Source of the DNA: Dromiciops gliroides
Lineage: Eukaryota; Chordata; Mammalia; Microbiotheria; Microbiotheriidae
Direction: 5' to 3'
Length of the DNA: 64,000 nt
Assembly: GCF_019393635.1 (NCBI RefSeq)
Contig: NC_057861.1
Coordinates: 77,383,327 to 77,447,326, forward strand
Shown: positions 1 to 11,939 of the stretch, in pieces
Layout: every line of letters starts with the position of its first letter
Numbering within the stretch: the first letter of the stretch is position 1
Notes under the pieces: generated by a model
Database searches by the model: none
What the model was told of the DNA's origin: nothing
Seen by the model: only the letters and a program-made list of their open reading frames with translations
Position numbers and translations under genes: made by a program

Positions 1-272
1 GATAGTAGGATATAGCTGCTTTCCACTCAGATTTGCTACTCATATTAACCAAACAACAAAAATTACTGGCTACTAGTTTGTATGTAGAAGGGTATGAAAA
101 CAAATGAAATTATAGAGCACACAGGGAGTGTTAAAGCTCATGCATACGTGCAACCATTATTCACACCTGCCAAACTGATATTCCTAAAGCAGGTTGTGCC
201 AAACCACTCTTTTGCTCAAGAAGCTGCAGTGGCTCCCAAGTGCTTTTAGAATAAAATACAAAATGGGGGTGG

Positions 273-403
273 GGGGCAGGTGGGTGGTGTAGTGGATAAA
301 GCACTGGCCCTGGATTCAGGAGGACCTGAGTTCAAATCTGGCCTCAGACACTTGACACTTACTAGCTGTGTGACCCTGGGCAAGTCACTTAACCCTCATT
401 GCT
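273..403 (+). mobile_element. WSINE1-type CORE-SINE
   Basis: The head ggggcaggtgggtgg, the middle ctagctgtgtgaccctggg and cacttaaccc identify the family: a tRNA-derived head, the CORE domain shared with MIR, and an A-rich tail copied by L1 machinery. Here the tail has become a GGGA/GAAA microsatellite. Confidence 0.9.
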
Positions 404-404
404 A

Positions 405-480
405 GAAGGGAGGGAGAAAGGGAGGGAGGGAGAAAGGGAGGGAGAAAGGGAGGGAGGGAGGAAGGGAGGAAGGAAGAAAA
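405..480 (+). repeat. (GGGA)/(GAAAGGGA) purine microsatellite
   Basis: A pure-purine tract grown from the tail of the preceding SINE. It produces a spurious Gly/Arg/Glu-rich reading frame. Confidence 0.9.
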
Positions 481-614
481 GTAAGTTCCTTGAGGGCAGA
501 ATTTGTATTTGTATCCTTAGTAGCCAGCATAGTGCTTTGCATATAGTAGCCAAGGAAGGCTTGTTAGTACAGATGTCCCCAGAAAGTCTTGTTTTTCATA
601 AAGGAAGGGGGCTG

Positions 615-760
615 GGCAGCTAGATGGCGCAGTGGTTAAAGCGCCGGCCCTGAATTCAGGAGTACCTGAGTTCAAATCCGGCCTCAGACATTTGACACTT
701 AACTAGCTGTGTGACCCTGGGCAAGTCACTTGACCCCCACTGCCCCCCCCCCAAAAAAAG
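615..760 (+). mobile_element. WSINE1-type SINE with perfect 17-bp TSD
   Basis: A full-length copy flanked by a perfect target-site duplication ATAAAGGAAGGGGGCTG (598-614 and 761-777). The long, unmutated duplication marks it as one of the younger insertions here. Confidence 0.92.
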
Positions 761-1439
761 ATAAAGGAAGGGGGCTGAATTTCTAGACCCGGTCTCCTTG
801 AATGTTTGAGGTTCATATCCTGTGCCTTCTGTAGTCTGAATTCCACTCCCAACCTTGGTAAAAGTATCTGCATTTCCTCAGACTAGCTTATCTTTGATCT
901 ATAAAGGAGTTTGGAGGGAGTGAATTCCTCTGGCCCCTTTGCTAACTTTTCTTTATTCTCATCTGTGCAGCTCTCATTAACTCTCAAGTCTGTCCAAAGC
1001 TGGGCCATTCTTGAACCTGTTGCTCTCTGGGGCTCTGGCCATGAGCCAAGCAGCTCCTGGAATCTTTGCTGGAAAAGAACTTACAACTCCTCAAGATTCT
1101 CATTCCACACCTGGCAATCCTGGCTTCAATTCAGCTATTACCTACCAGATACTGTGCTAGGCAGCAGGGATAAAAAACAAAAAATGAAACCACTCCTGTC
1201 CTCAAGATCTGTAGGATCTGCTTGGTTTACATGACCCTGGGCTAGTCAGTCACTTAACCTCTCAGTGAGGGCTTAAGACAGCTGTGGCTCTGTATTGGCA
1301 GATGGAGTCCCTCACCAACAACTCCCCATCAAGGTTACATTACAGGTCAGCTTTCCCAAAGCCTGCCACAACCCCCACGTATAAGATGATGCCAAAATAG
1401 CTCTTGTGCTGAACAAGCTGGCTTTTTATTGGAGAAGTG

Positions 1440-2400
1440 ACTGAATGTGGTAGAGAGGGGTGCTATAAAAAAAGAGCTGGTGATGACTCCAAGGTTCTGA
1501 GCCTTAGGGGACTAGAAAAATAGAGGTGCCATCAACAGAAACAGAGAAGTTGGGGAAGGTAAGAAGTTGTTTTGGATACCTATGGGAAAGTCCAAGTAGA
1601 GATCAATCAATCAATAAACATTTATTAACCAAGACAGCTATCCAGGAAGCCACTGGAGATATAGTACTGGAGCTCAGGATGAAGTTAAGGACTGGGATTT
1701 GGGAGTCATCAGTATAGAGATGATAGCTGAATCCAAGGGAGCTGATGAGATCACCCTGAGGATTTCAAAGAGCGCCCTGGAGTACACCCACAAATGGGAA
1801 CAAGAACAGGTCGATGAGCCTTAAAGGAGATCATGAAGAACTGAACCTGACAAACAGGAAGAAAAAGAAGGAAGGAAGAAAACAAGCACTTATTAGGCAC
1901 TTACTTTGTGCCAGGAACTGGGCTAAAGCTTTGCAGACAGTATCTCATTTGACCCTCACAGCCACCCTGAGAGCAAGTGACTTGCCTAGGATCACATGGA
2001 TAATGTCTACTGCCATATAGAAAGTCAGGTCTTCTTCACTCTAGTCCCTAGCTTCCTAGGCTGAAAACCACAACAGAGCAGTGCCCAAAACCCAGGGAAG
2101 AGGGAGTCTCCAGAAAGAGCCTAAGGTCAATAATGCCAAAAGTTGCAGAAAAGCCAAGATGTACGAGGGCTGAGAAGGCCGTGGATTTAATCATAATAAA
2201 GAGCTCACTAGTAACTTTGGAGAGAGTGGTTAATTGGTGGGGATCCTATGTCAAATTACAAGTAGGTAAGAAATTGGAGGCAATGGAAAATCGACAGCTT
2301 TTTCTAGAAGCTTGGCTATGAAAGGAGGAGAGATACAGGAGGCTAGCTTGAAGGGACAGTAAGGCCAAGTGAAGGTTGCTTTATTTAAGGATGGGGAAGA
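1440..2400 (-). mobile_element. L2 LINE fragments, antisense, interrupted
   Basis: Read on the minus strand, the pieces give L2 reverse-transcriptase-type sequence, including the part before the catalytic box (1,640-1,800). The element is broken by small indels and by a MIR-type piece at 1,868-2,050. Confidence 0.65.
1868..2050 (-). repeat. MIR/MAR-type SINE, antisense, old
   Basis: Contains the minus-strand MIR 3' end (cacttactttgtgccagg) and the tract for tatctcatttgaccctcaca. It is much more diverged than the WSINE1 copies. Confidence 0.6.
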
Positions 2401-2960
2401 TCTGAAAATATCTACAGGTAGCAAATAAGGCAGTGCAAAAGAAGAGAAAGAATGAGAAAGAAAGAAGCAAGCTCCTCTAAGGGACAGGGCATTCCCAGGG
2501 AATTGGGACACCTTATCTTCTGAGTCTGGAGCAAAGGAATACACTGGAAATGCTTCTGAGATTATTTCAAATACGGAACTGGAGAAGAAAAAAGCTCTTG
2601 GCAGAAAGCCCTGATTTTTTCCTGTAAAGTATGATGTGAGGTGCTCTGTTGGGATGGGAGACGAGGGGAAGAATGGAGGCTTAAGAGAAGGTTTGGAAAA
2701 GCCCAGAGATACAGTCCATTAGGGTGTAACTATGCAGATTTCAGTTAAGACTAGATAACAAATGTGTAGCAGATACAATCAATATAGTTGTGTGATTTCT
2801 CCCAGAAGCACACAAATAGGAGTAAGCAGAAAAGGCAAAAAGATGGTAGCAGTAATCTGAGGTTAGAGTCTGGAAAGGGATGGGATAACCATGAAAGTTC
2901 AGTGGGATAAGAGATTCAAGGATCAGGCAGTGCAAAGTTGAACTGGTTAAGGGTTGAGAT

Positions 2961-3113
2961 TTTTTTTTTGGGGGGGGTGAGGCAATTGGGGTTAAGTGAC
3001 TTGCCCAGGGTCACACAGCTAGTAAGTGTTAAGTGTCTGAGGTAGGATTTGAACTCAGGTCCTCTTGAGTCCAGGGCCGGTACTCTATCCACTGCACCAC
3101 CTAGCTGCCCCTA
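2961..3113 (-). mobile_element. WSINE1-type SINE
   Basis: Starts with the T-rich complement of the tail and ends ctagctgcccc. GGGTTGAGAT recurs on both sides (2,951-2,960 and 3,115-3,124) as the target-site duplication. Confidence 0.92.
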
Positions 3114-3479
3114 GGGGTTGAGATTTTAAAGGGAAATAAGTGAGGCAAAGGTGGTAGCCTGGGAATTAAGGGAGAGGTGGAGTGATAGGAAGTTGCCAGA
3201 GAATGGGCACAGAGAGCTTGAAGAACAAGGGGTCTGAGTCAGATAAAAGGGATTTCATGGTCCTGGACTGTGAAGGCTGAATGCTTGTGAGTCATAAGAT
3301 CAAGGACATGACTATCCTTGGGGTGGCTATGGTAAAGTGAAGGTGCAGACCATCAGAAGCTGAGGAGGGATAAAATGGAAAGCAAGAGCATTTGAGGGGG
3401 CAACAACTTGGAAGTTAAAGACACCAAGCATAAAGGCAGGGTTTGAGATATAGGGGAAAACCCTGAGATAAGTACAAAA

Positions 3480-3575
3480 CTCTAAGAAGGGGAAGGGGAA
3501 GAAAACAAGAATTTATTAAATGCCTACTATGTGCCAGGTATTATGCTAAGCACTTTACAGATGATATTTTATTTG
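3480..3575 (-). repeat. MIR-type 3' end, partial
   Basis: The segment aatttattaaatgcctactatgtgccagg is the reverse complement of the conserved MIR/L2 tail. Only the end of the element remains. Confidence 0.55.
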
Positions 3576-5340
3576 GGAAACATGGGAGAATTGACATGTG
3601 GGACCCAACAGATAAAAGCCACTCGGATCTGAAGAGAGTCACATTCAGATCAAATAGACTTCAAAGGAGGAGAGGTAAATGAATAAAAGTGGTGGGGAGA
3701 GATCCTAAAGGGCTTAGAAGTATGTAAAGAGAAAAAAACCATGCCTAATCCCCCTCCTGGTCTCATATGTGTGAGAAAGGGGAATGAGAACATACTGTGT
3801 TCAGGGGAAAAGCTAGACTTCTATGACTGCAAGAAAACAGAAGAGATAAGAGAAGAAGAGTTCTATAATATGAGGGGTAGTTTGGTAATAGGAAAAGAAA
3901 ATTCAGAACTTATGCTCTGCAGTTATTTCCATTACAAGTATTTTTTAAAAAGAAATTTATGACTGCCTTTATTGAGAGCAATGATTAAATCAATGAAGTT
4001 CTTATTTAGTCAAGGACTGAATTATGCTGATGCTTAAATTTTATTCCCAAGGTATACATGAGAAGGTAAAAACACCCCTTCCTGGCTTTCCATGACACAA
4101 GCAAGCAAAATGCAAAAGCTCATCTATCTAGCATTCTCCACAAAAACCTTCTTCAATGTGCAATACATGAAAACAAGCAAAGCTTCAGGTGAAGAAGAAA
4201 AATATCAAAGACAAACTAATATAATTAATGTCTCTCAGCCTGCAAGTAATGTTGAAGACAGCTTATACAGAGAGAATATTGGCCCAATACAACTAGCTCC
4301 TCCCAAGGTGCCAAATTACTAAGCCTGCACACAAATCTACACAACTGTAATCTATGGAAATTTACTTCTGTGTTAAGCAAACACAGGCTTCATGTGGGTT
4401 TGCTTTTCCTGACCTAGATTTTAAATTATCTTCCCTTGGTTAACCCAGTGTCCTGGCTGCACCTGTTCCACAGCACTGAAGGTATGTATAAACACCAAGC
4501 CCATTATACAAAATGAGCTCAGTGGAGTCTGTCTGTCTCTTGGCAGTTCAAACACCGTGTCCTAGATCTGAGCATCCCAACCTGTTCCTTCTGTGACTCT
4601 CATTAGTCCCCAACTAACAGCACTGCACACTTCATAATTCCTTCCTTTAAAAGTAATGAGCAATTCAGGATTCTCTCTCTCTCTCTCTAACAATGTCTGG
4701 GAGGGGCTTGGGGGAAAAATACATGAGGAAGCCTAGTTTCTTCCCCCAATTCTATGGAGCTCAACACTCCCCATTATATAATAGACCTATTCAGGGCTCT
4801 GGAGATCTGATTTATAAGAACCCCACTAGAAATGAGAATGCTCAAAACCAAAGTAAAAACAAATTACTCACAGATGTATAGGCATGAAACATTCAAGGTC
4901 ACAATAGGAAAGGATCCAAGAAAAGGTGCCCTGCATTTTGGTAGTCACACCAGACTACTGCACACTTAAGCCACTTAAATGTGAAGATACTGTGCCAAGG
5001 AGACTTCCTCACTTTCTTCTGGAGCTCAAAACAGAAATGGAAATAAAAATCAACAGCCTGGGTCTCTTCTGTCTTGTAATCAGTTTCCCCAGCAGAAGTT
5101 GGAAAGATTTGGGGGATAGCTTATTCAACAACACAACCCTTGCCAAAGTTTTCATTTTCCTTGTGTCTCAGTTCATAAAATATTTGGTAAAAATATCTTA
5201 GGCCAGACTTTCTGGGAGCCAAATACCCTTTCAATTCATGGAATATGATAAAAAAGTACCTTCATCACTGTGCTTGGCACTAAGAAAGAATAACATTTAA
5301 ATAAACAATGAAGTTCTGTCTAGCTGGATAGGACTCCAAC
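3576..5340. other. Intronic DNA without recognised feature
   Basis: No exon of ZFTRAF1 or clear repeat was seen. A short (TC) run lies at 4,674-4,688. The small frames here have no family resemblance. Confidence 0.6.
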
Positions 5341-5349
5341 TTCACACTC

Positions 5350-5450
5350 ATTCAACCAATCTTAATGCTGTGCCTACTATGTGTCCAGTGTGTGCCAAGG
5401 GAAATATGAAAGGTCTCCTGCCCTCAAGAGCTCAGTGTCAATGATGACTC
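5350..5450 (-). repeat. L2/MIR 3' end remnant
   Basis: The antisense tail motif (tgcctactatgtgtccag) is followed by cctgccctcaagagctcagtg, the usual antisense sequence next to it in L2. Confidence 0.5.
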
Positions 5451-5779
5451 CAGTTCCAAGTAGGAATCATTATGCAGAACCCAGTAGGTCTTCTAACAAG
5501 CCTTTCCAGATTTGTTCAGTTGTCAAAACTGAAAGGACTCTATATTTTGTGCTTTTTTCTAGTTCCTAAACTTTGTACTTGTTGTCATCCCCTACCAGCC
5601 ATCCAGGTACCCCAAGCAGAATGTAAACTCCTTGAGGACAGGGGCTGCTTTTGTCTTTTATATTCCTAGCATCTAGCACAGTAACTAGGATACAGCAGGT
5701 ACTTAACATTTATTGAGCTGAATTTCTATTCAGAATAGCAGTCTCACAACCGAGAAAAATGACAATCTAGTAAGTCCCC

Positions 5780-5915
5780 AGTGATAGTATTAATATAGTG
5801 TTTTAAGGTTTGCAAAAAGCTTTACAAATACTATCTCATTTTATCCTCATAATAACCTCTTGGAGGTAGGTCCCATATCTCCTTATGAGGTAACTGAGGC
5901 AGGTATACTTGAATA
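5780..5915 (-). repeat. MIR-type SINE, antisense, partial
   Basis: The antisense 3' half is recognisable by ctttacaaatactatctcatttt and cctcataataacctc. Confidence 0.6.
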
Positions 5916-6003
5916 CATGCCCTTCTCTCCTCAGCCACTGATACCACTCTGGTGTAGGCTCTCATCAACTCATGCCTAGATTATTACACTAGTCTAGTGG
6001 GGA

Positions 6004-6161
6004 GGGGCAGCTAGGTGGCACAGTGCATAAAGCACCGGCCCTGGATTTAGGAGACCTGAGTTCAAATCCAGCCTCAGACACTTGACACTTACTAGCTGTG
6101 TGACCCTGGGCAATTTAACCCTCAGTGCCCTGCCCAACAACAACAAAAAACCCAACAACAA
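6004..6161 (+). mobile_element. WSINE1-type SINE inside L2
   Basis: TSD TAGTCTAGTGG lies at 5,990-6,000 and 6,162-6,172. The tail has turned into an AAC-rich stretch. Confidence 0.9.
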
Positions 6162-6536
6162 TAGTCTAGTGGTGGGGTCTGCCTACCAAGTCTTTCCCCA
6201 ATACCCATCCTTTATTTATCTACTAAAGAATGGGAAAGATTATGTCTCCTCAATAAACTCCAGTGGCTCCCTATCATCTCCTGGATCAAATGCAAAATCC
6301 TCTTTGGTATCAAAGCCCTTCATAAGCCAGCACCTTCCTACCTTTTCAGTCTCCTTATACCCTACTCCCCAACATGGGATCCAGTGACATTGGCCTCCTT
6401 GTTGTTCCACAAACAACATCTCTTGGCTCTGGGCATTTCTTCTGCCTCCCAATCCTAGAATGCTCTCCCTTCCTCAATTCCCTGACTTCTTTTAAGCCCC
6501 AACTAAAATCTCATATTTTACAAGAAGCTTTTGCTA

Positions 6537-6690
6537 GGGGCAGCTAGGTGGCGCAGTGGATAGAGCACCGGCCCTGGAGTCAGGAGGACCTGAGTTCAAA
6601 TTAGGCCTCAGACACTTAACACTTACTAGCTGTGTGACCCTGGGCAAGTCACTTAACCCCAATTGCCTCACTTAAAAAAAAAAAAAAGAA
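6537..6690 (+). mobile_element. WSINE1-type SINE inside L2
   Basis: A full-length copy with a near-pure A14 tail. The short duplication AGCTTTTGC flanks it, and the L2 resumes directly after it. Confidence 0.9.
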
Positions 6691-6912
6691 ACAGCTTTTG
6701 CCAACCCCTCTTTAATTCTAGTGCTTTCTCTCTGCTAATTATTTCCTATTTATAATGTAGGTATCTTTTTTATATTTGTTTGCATGCTGTATCCCCCATT
6801 AGATTGTGAGCCCCTTAAGGGCAAGGACTGTCTTTTGCTTCTTTTTGTATCCCTGGCTCTTGAGTACAGTACCTGACAAATAGCAGATGTTTTTTAAAAA
6901 GGTTATTGATTG

Positions 6913-7060
6913 GGGCAGCTAGGTGGTGCAGTAGATAAAGCACCAGCCCTGGATTCAGGAGGACCTGAGTTCAAATCCAGCCTCAGACACTTGACACTTA
7001 CTAGCTATATGACCCTGGGCAAGTTACTTAACACCCATTGCCCCGCAAAAAAAAAAAAAA
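6913..7060 (+). mobile_element. WSINE1-type SINE
   Basis: Perfect 11-bp TSD GTTATTGATTG (6,902-6,912 and 7,061-7,071). The tail is A14. Confidence 0.92.
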
Positions 7061-7169
7061 GTTATTGATTGACAGAGGTAGAGATTAAGTGAGTTGTCCA
7101 AGATTACACACTGTTCATAAGTATGGGTTTCATTTGGATATGATATGTCAAACCCCCTAACATGGATTT

Positions 7170-7309
7170 GGGGGGGGGGTGAGGCAATTGGGGTTACGTG
7201 ACTTGCCCATGGTCACACAGCTAGTGTCAAGTGTCTGAGGTCATATTTGAACTCAGATCCTCCTGAATCCAGGGCCAGTGCTCTATCCATTGTGCCACCT
7301 AGCTGCCCC
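7170..7309 (-). mobile_element. WSINE1-type SINE
   Basis: TSD CCTAACATGGATTT (7,156) against CCTAATATGGATTT (7,311), with one mismatch. The tail complement is G-rich rather than T-rich. Confidence 0.9.
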
Positions 7310-7324
7310 TCCTAATATGGATTT

Positions 7325-8354
7325 TAAATCAGTTCTGACTCTAGGTCCAAGGCTCTATCCACTATGCCACCAACAGTTTCTATTGGGAATTCAGCTACAA
7401 AACAGCTTCCCTTATCCAGGATGCAAAAGGATGTGAGAAACTAAAAGGAAAAGAAGTTTAAATAGAAGCCCCCTTCAATGGAAACAAAGATTCCAAGCTC
7501 TTTAAGTCCAGCTGGAGAACATGTACTGCTCTAGGAGTGAGCAGACCTGGATTCTATAGTTGGCACTATCTGGATAACCTTGAGCAAATCACAGAAGTGA
7601 TCAGAAGGGAAATTGGATTTCATCCAGTCTGACCCCCATCTGAAGAATCCCATATAGCAATATCTCCAGCAAGTAGCTACCCAACTTCCTTAAAGAAACT
7701 GAATCTGAGCCCTCTATCTCTAAAGGCAGCTATACTTCTTGGGAACCTTTTTCCCTTATAAGGAGCCTAAACTCTACTAATCTTTGCAACTTTTACCTAA
7801 TGTCCTTAACTGTGGCCTCTCTGGGGCCAAGGAGAACAAAACAACCCCATAGGAGACACAAAACTGCAGAGCAGGTGGGCCTAAATTCCAGATGTTTAGT
7901 AGGTAGAGACCTTGGGAGTAGCTAGCATTAATTATCAAGGTCACTCCCAAAATACAGGCGTTATTACAATTAGCTCGTCTTTAAATACTTGAGAGACATG
8001 AGGTCACCACTTCCGAGCTGTTTCCTCATGTATAAAATAAAAAGATTAAATTATACTATCTCCTAAGGCAGTTGCCCAAGTCCTCACTCAGGAGACACAG
8101 GTTTTACATATAATCCTAAAAAGCTTCCTTAGGCAGATCAAAAGCAACTAATTAGGAAAGGGAGGAGGCAGATATACAGACAGCAGGAAGAAGCCAGATG
8201 GCAAAAGCTAGTGACTAAAACCAGAAAACTCTAAAAACCAGACAATCAAAAATCCCCAAGCCTGGGTTCACTAGGTATGCAGAGGGAGGTGAAGAGAGCA
8301 AATAATAATCAAAAAAATGAAGGAAGAAAGTAAATGACATTCAGCACTCTGATT
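7325..8354. other. Intronic DNA with an unassigned ancient repeat
   Basis: Around 7,545-7,860 the text (ccagtctgacccccatctg ... ggcctctctggggccaaggag) resembles an old mammal-wide interspersed repeat that I cannot name. No coding signal was seen. Confidence 0.4.
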
Positions 8355-8368
8355 AATAAAGCAGGGAA

Positions 8369-8439
8369 ACTAGCTGTGTGACCCTGGGCAAGTCACTTAA
8401 CCCCAATTGCCTGACCTAAAAAAAAAAAAACCAAAAAAA
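8369..8439 (+). mobile_element. 5'-truncated WSINE1-type SINE
   Basis: Only the 3' half (from ctagctgtgtgaccctggg) is present, yet it has its own perfect 14-bp TSD AATAAAGCAGGGAA (8,355-8,368 and 8,440-8,453). The truncation therefore arose during insertion. Confidence 0.88.
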
Positions 8440-8627
8440 AATAAAGCAGGGAAGTATGTAGTGTGTTTGAGAAAGGTTCAAATATAATAAAAGTGGTTAG
8501 AATAATGAAACTAAAAGGAGCAAACTCTTGTTGTCCAGAAAATTAAACTGCAAGAGATCCCGATTTTCCCATGATGCTGAAAGTACTCATGATGCTGTTG
8601 GAAACAGAATTCAGACTGGGATACTCT

Positions 8628-8813
8628 ATTTTTTTTGTTTTGGGAGTTTTTTTGGTTTGGTTCTTTTGGGGTTTTTTGCAGGGCAATGAGGGTTAAAGTG
8701 ACTTGCCCAGGGTCACACAGCTAGTAAGTGTCAAGTGTCTTAGGCCAGATTTGAACTCAGGTCCTCCTGAATCCAGAGCCTATGCTTTATCCACTGCACC
8801 ACCTAGCTGCCCC
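8628..8813 (-). mobile_element. WSINE1-type SINE with perfect 16-bp TSD
   Basis: TSD CAGACTGGGATACTCT (8,612-8,627 and 8,814-8,829). The tail complement is a long T/G-rich stretch. Confidence 0.92.
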
Positions 8814-8829
8814 CAGACTGGGATACTCT

Positions 8830-10019
8830 GGCTGAGAAAAGGTTCACAAACTAGGCAGAACTCTGAAATGCCAGAAAAGCCTCTGAGCAAAAACATCCTT
8901 ATGTTACCTGACTTCTCTATAATTCCTGAAAAAAAAAACCAAAAACCTTTTTTCCTATTCCTCACAACTGCCACCAAAAAAACAGAGTATTTTCCAAGAG
9001 ATCAGCAGCTCCAAAAACATGCAAGATTACATCTCAGGGCAGAATGAACGTGGCCTCAGAGTACAGACATACACACATTTCTTTCCTTTCTCCTCCCCAC
9101 CCCCAACAACCAATCTGCTTTAAAGCTCACCATAGCCAATCATGACAGAGTGTATGTGCACGTGATTCTATCTCCATGAATGGAGTCTGAGTGTAAAGTG
9201 AATGACCTCACTACTCTAATACTCTGGGAATCTTACTAGGCAGCCTACAGAGCAGCAGAAGGAAAACAGCAGAGCCCTTTCTCCCAGCTCACCTTACACA
9301 AGCTCCCCACAGCAGCAATGACGTTCATTGTCCATACTTGAGCTTGGCACTTAAAGGACTCCCACCTCCAAGAGACGGGGCTTTCCTGCACATGCTGGCC
9401 ACCATTACCACAACCATGCTCCTACCATGCCACTATACACCACAGACATGGCCTATGCCCTGGAGGAGCTGAGCCATTTGGCTTTGGCACTCTGGAGAGG
9501 ACACAAACTCACTTTGTTCCTTTTACCAGGACCTAAACAATTTCAAGGTCTTAAGGACCTTAAGGAGCCACTACCGGGCTTCTGAGAAAGAGAGAAAAAA
9601 GAAAAAGAAAAAGCTAAGGGCCAGGGAAGGTGAGCTATGTGGTGTAGGTATTCTTCACTCAGCCTTTAACAAGGGTAGAGGAAGGCCCTGTACTTTGAGG
9701 TGAATTATATATGAGCCTTGTGCGGTGGACATCTACTAAACATGAGGGAAATCCTGCTCTGGAAGCATCTATGGGTAGGGCTCTGTGCTCAGGGTTCGTA
9801 TGTGTAAAAGAGGCTTTGTGTGCTAAGCACCTACCAAATTTAGAGAGATCCTATGTTCCCAACATTCACTATGCACAGCTCCTAGTATCCCAGACAAAAC
9901 TCCAGCAAGCCAATGAAAAGGGCTCTGAGTGCTATTCCACTCACCCAAAGGATCCTCTAAGACACTGGTAATGCCTTTTCAAGACAGAAATTATTCCTAT
10001 TTAATAATGACTAATATTA
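8830..10019. other. Intronic DNA, no feature recognised
   Basis: Mostly single-copy-looking sequence. No conserved zinc-finger exon was found on the minus strand. Confidence 0.55.
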
Positions 10020-10160
10020 AATAATAACAGCTAACATTTCTATAAGACTTTACAAAGTCCTTACATAATGATCATCATAATCACCTTATGAAATAAGGAG
10101 AATTATCATTTCCATTAGGAAGAGACTGAAGCTCAGACACTAAACTTACCCCATGACATA
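10020..10160 (-). repeat. MIR-type SINE, antisense, old
   Basis: Contains the antisense pattern taacatttctataagactttacaaag and gaagagactgaagctcagac. Confidence 0.5.
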
Positions 10161-10205
10161 TGACAAAACGAAGACCTGAACAAAAATCACACCATCACTT
10201 ATCTA

Positions 10206-10208
<3 letters not shown>

Positions 10209-10257
<49 letters not shown>
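10209..10257 (+). repeat. (TG)n microsatellite
   Basis: About 24 uninterrupted TG units, likely polymorphic. Confidence 0.95.
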
Positions 10258-10258
<1 letters not shown>

Positions 10259-10671
10259 GGGAGAGAGACAGAGATAAAGAGAAGGAGAGAACTGGGAAAG
10301 AACATCAAAGAGAGGTAGAGGAATCTGAACTGCTATCTATCACATGATTCAGATTCATCTGCTTAGCCCCAGAGAAAAGAACTAGCAGTTTTGGATACAA
10401 GGTAAAGGGAGGCAGATTCAGGTTCGATATTATTGTTGTTATTGTTTTTGTTAAGAACAAGAAAGGTGTTCAAATCTCAGATATGACATATACTGGCTTT
10501 ATGATCCTGGGCATGTCACTTAATTTCTCAGTCTCAAGGTAATTTCCTCTAAAAAATAAAATAAAATTTTATGGTTATCTTTTGTTTTTACTCAGTCTAA
10601 AGTTGTCCCTGTATCTCTCCTTACAACTGTCCCAAAGTCCATATAAAAAGATTTTTTAAGAGAAAAAAAAA

Positions 10672-10800
10672 AATAAAGCACCAGCCCTGGATTTAGGAGG
10701 ACCTGAGTTCAAATCTGACCTCAGACACTTGACACTTACAAGCTGTGTGACCCTGGGCAAGTCACTTAATCCTCATTGCCCTGGGCCCCCCCAGCCCCCC
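10672..10800 (+). mobile_element. WSINE1-type SINE lacking its head
   Basis: Begins at ataaagcaccagccctgg after an A-run, so the first ~25 bases are missing. The 3' end is C-rich. Confidence 0.85.
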
Positions 10801-10989
10801 AAAAATAGGAGAAAAAAAAACACAGGAAAACCAATCAATACATTGAAAAAATCCTGATAGTTTTCTAAGACTACTTTGCAGAATAGTTGTTGATCTGAGT
10901 TGATAGTTTCCTTCCTGGAAAGTTCCCTATCCAGATATGTTACGGATACACACAGAGTCATATAAATGATATTTATGTGGAGCATAATA

Positions 10990-11175
10990 ACGGCTGCGAA
11001 GTGTTTTACATATAGGATTTTCTCCCTAATAGTTCTTACTACCCACTTTAAAGGTGAAGAAACAGGTTAAGGGCTATTAAGTCACTTGCCCTTAGTCATA
11101 CTAGTAACTGTGGAAGGTGGTCTTTGAACGCAGGTCTCTCCTAACCAAATTCAGTGTTCTTTCCAATATACCATG
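10990..11175 (-). repeat. MIR-type SINE, antisense
   Basis: Shows gtgaagaaacaggttaagggc, the lost tRNA-like head near 11,150, and the antisense CORE (gtcacttgcccttagtc). Confidence 0.6.
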
Positions 11176-11622
11176 GTCTCTAAAGCCACATTTATTTAAC
11201 AAATAGGGCTATTCAGAAATTACAGTCTTCTTCAAAAGATAATTTTTGGCTTGGATTTCCATTTGTTCTGGAGAATGTAGAGGGGGTTCCTGCTCAGTTA
11301 TAGGTTAGGCTAAATAAACCATCTAAGACTCCTTTTGGTTATGAAATTCTGGGATTTTAATAGAGATCAACATTGTCCCATTAATGTATACTTAACACTG
11401 TCAGAGATAACTTTGTTAGCTTTCTAGATAAATGAATCTACCCTACCCCTTTAAATATGAAGACTATAAAATTTTAACAAGGAAATCTGCCTAAAATAAT
11501 ATCCCCTGAGTTCTTGGGGGGTGGGGTGGGGAGGGAGGGAGGAAGAGAAGTTGGAACACAAAGTTTAAAAAAAATTGATTTCAAAATTTGTTTTTACGTG
11601 TAATTTGGAAAAATAAAATTCT

Positions 11623-11764
11623 TTTTTTTTAGGCAATGGGGGTTAAGTGACTTGCCCAGGGTCACACAGCTAGTAAGTGTCAAGTGTCTGAGGCCGGATT
11701 TGAACTCAGGTACTCCTGAATCCAGGGCCGGTGCTTTAACCACTGCACCATCTAGCTGCCACCC
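11623..11764 (-). mobile_element. WSINE1-type SINE
   Basis: TSD AAAATAAAATTCT (11,610-11,622 and 11,765-11,777). Confidence 0.9.
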
Positions 11765-11939
11765 AAAATAAAATTCTAAAGAGAAAAAAAAAATAATCTC
11801 CCTAAGCTTCAAGAGACGTTCTAAAGTTACTCATTCTTGGTCATGAACAACCGTTACTGTGCCAATGAGAGATGATATACTATTTATAACCTGGATACAG
11901 AATGGCTCTAGTCTGCTGGATTTTAAAAATTCTTGTGTT

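Larger units (their letters stand above)
5920..6911 (+). mobile_element. L2 LINE 3' end, sense, split by SINEs
   Basis: The C-terminal L2 ORF2 segment and 3' UTR read on the plus strand (ctccagtggctccctatc, then attagattgtgagccccttaagggc). Two SINEs (6,004 and 6,537) are inserted in it and a third (6,912) sits at its end, so the L2 is older than all three. Confidence 0.8.
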
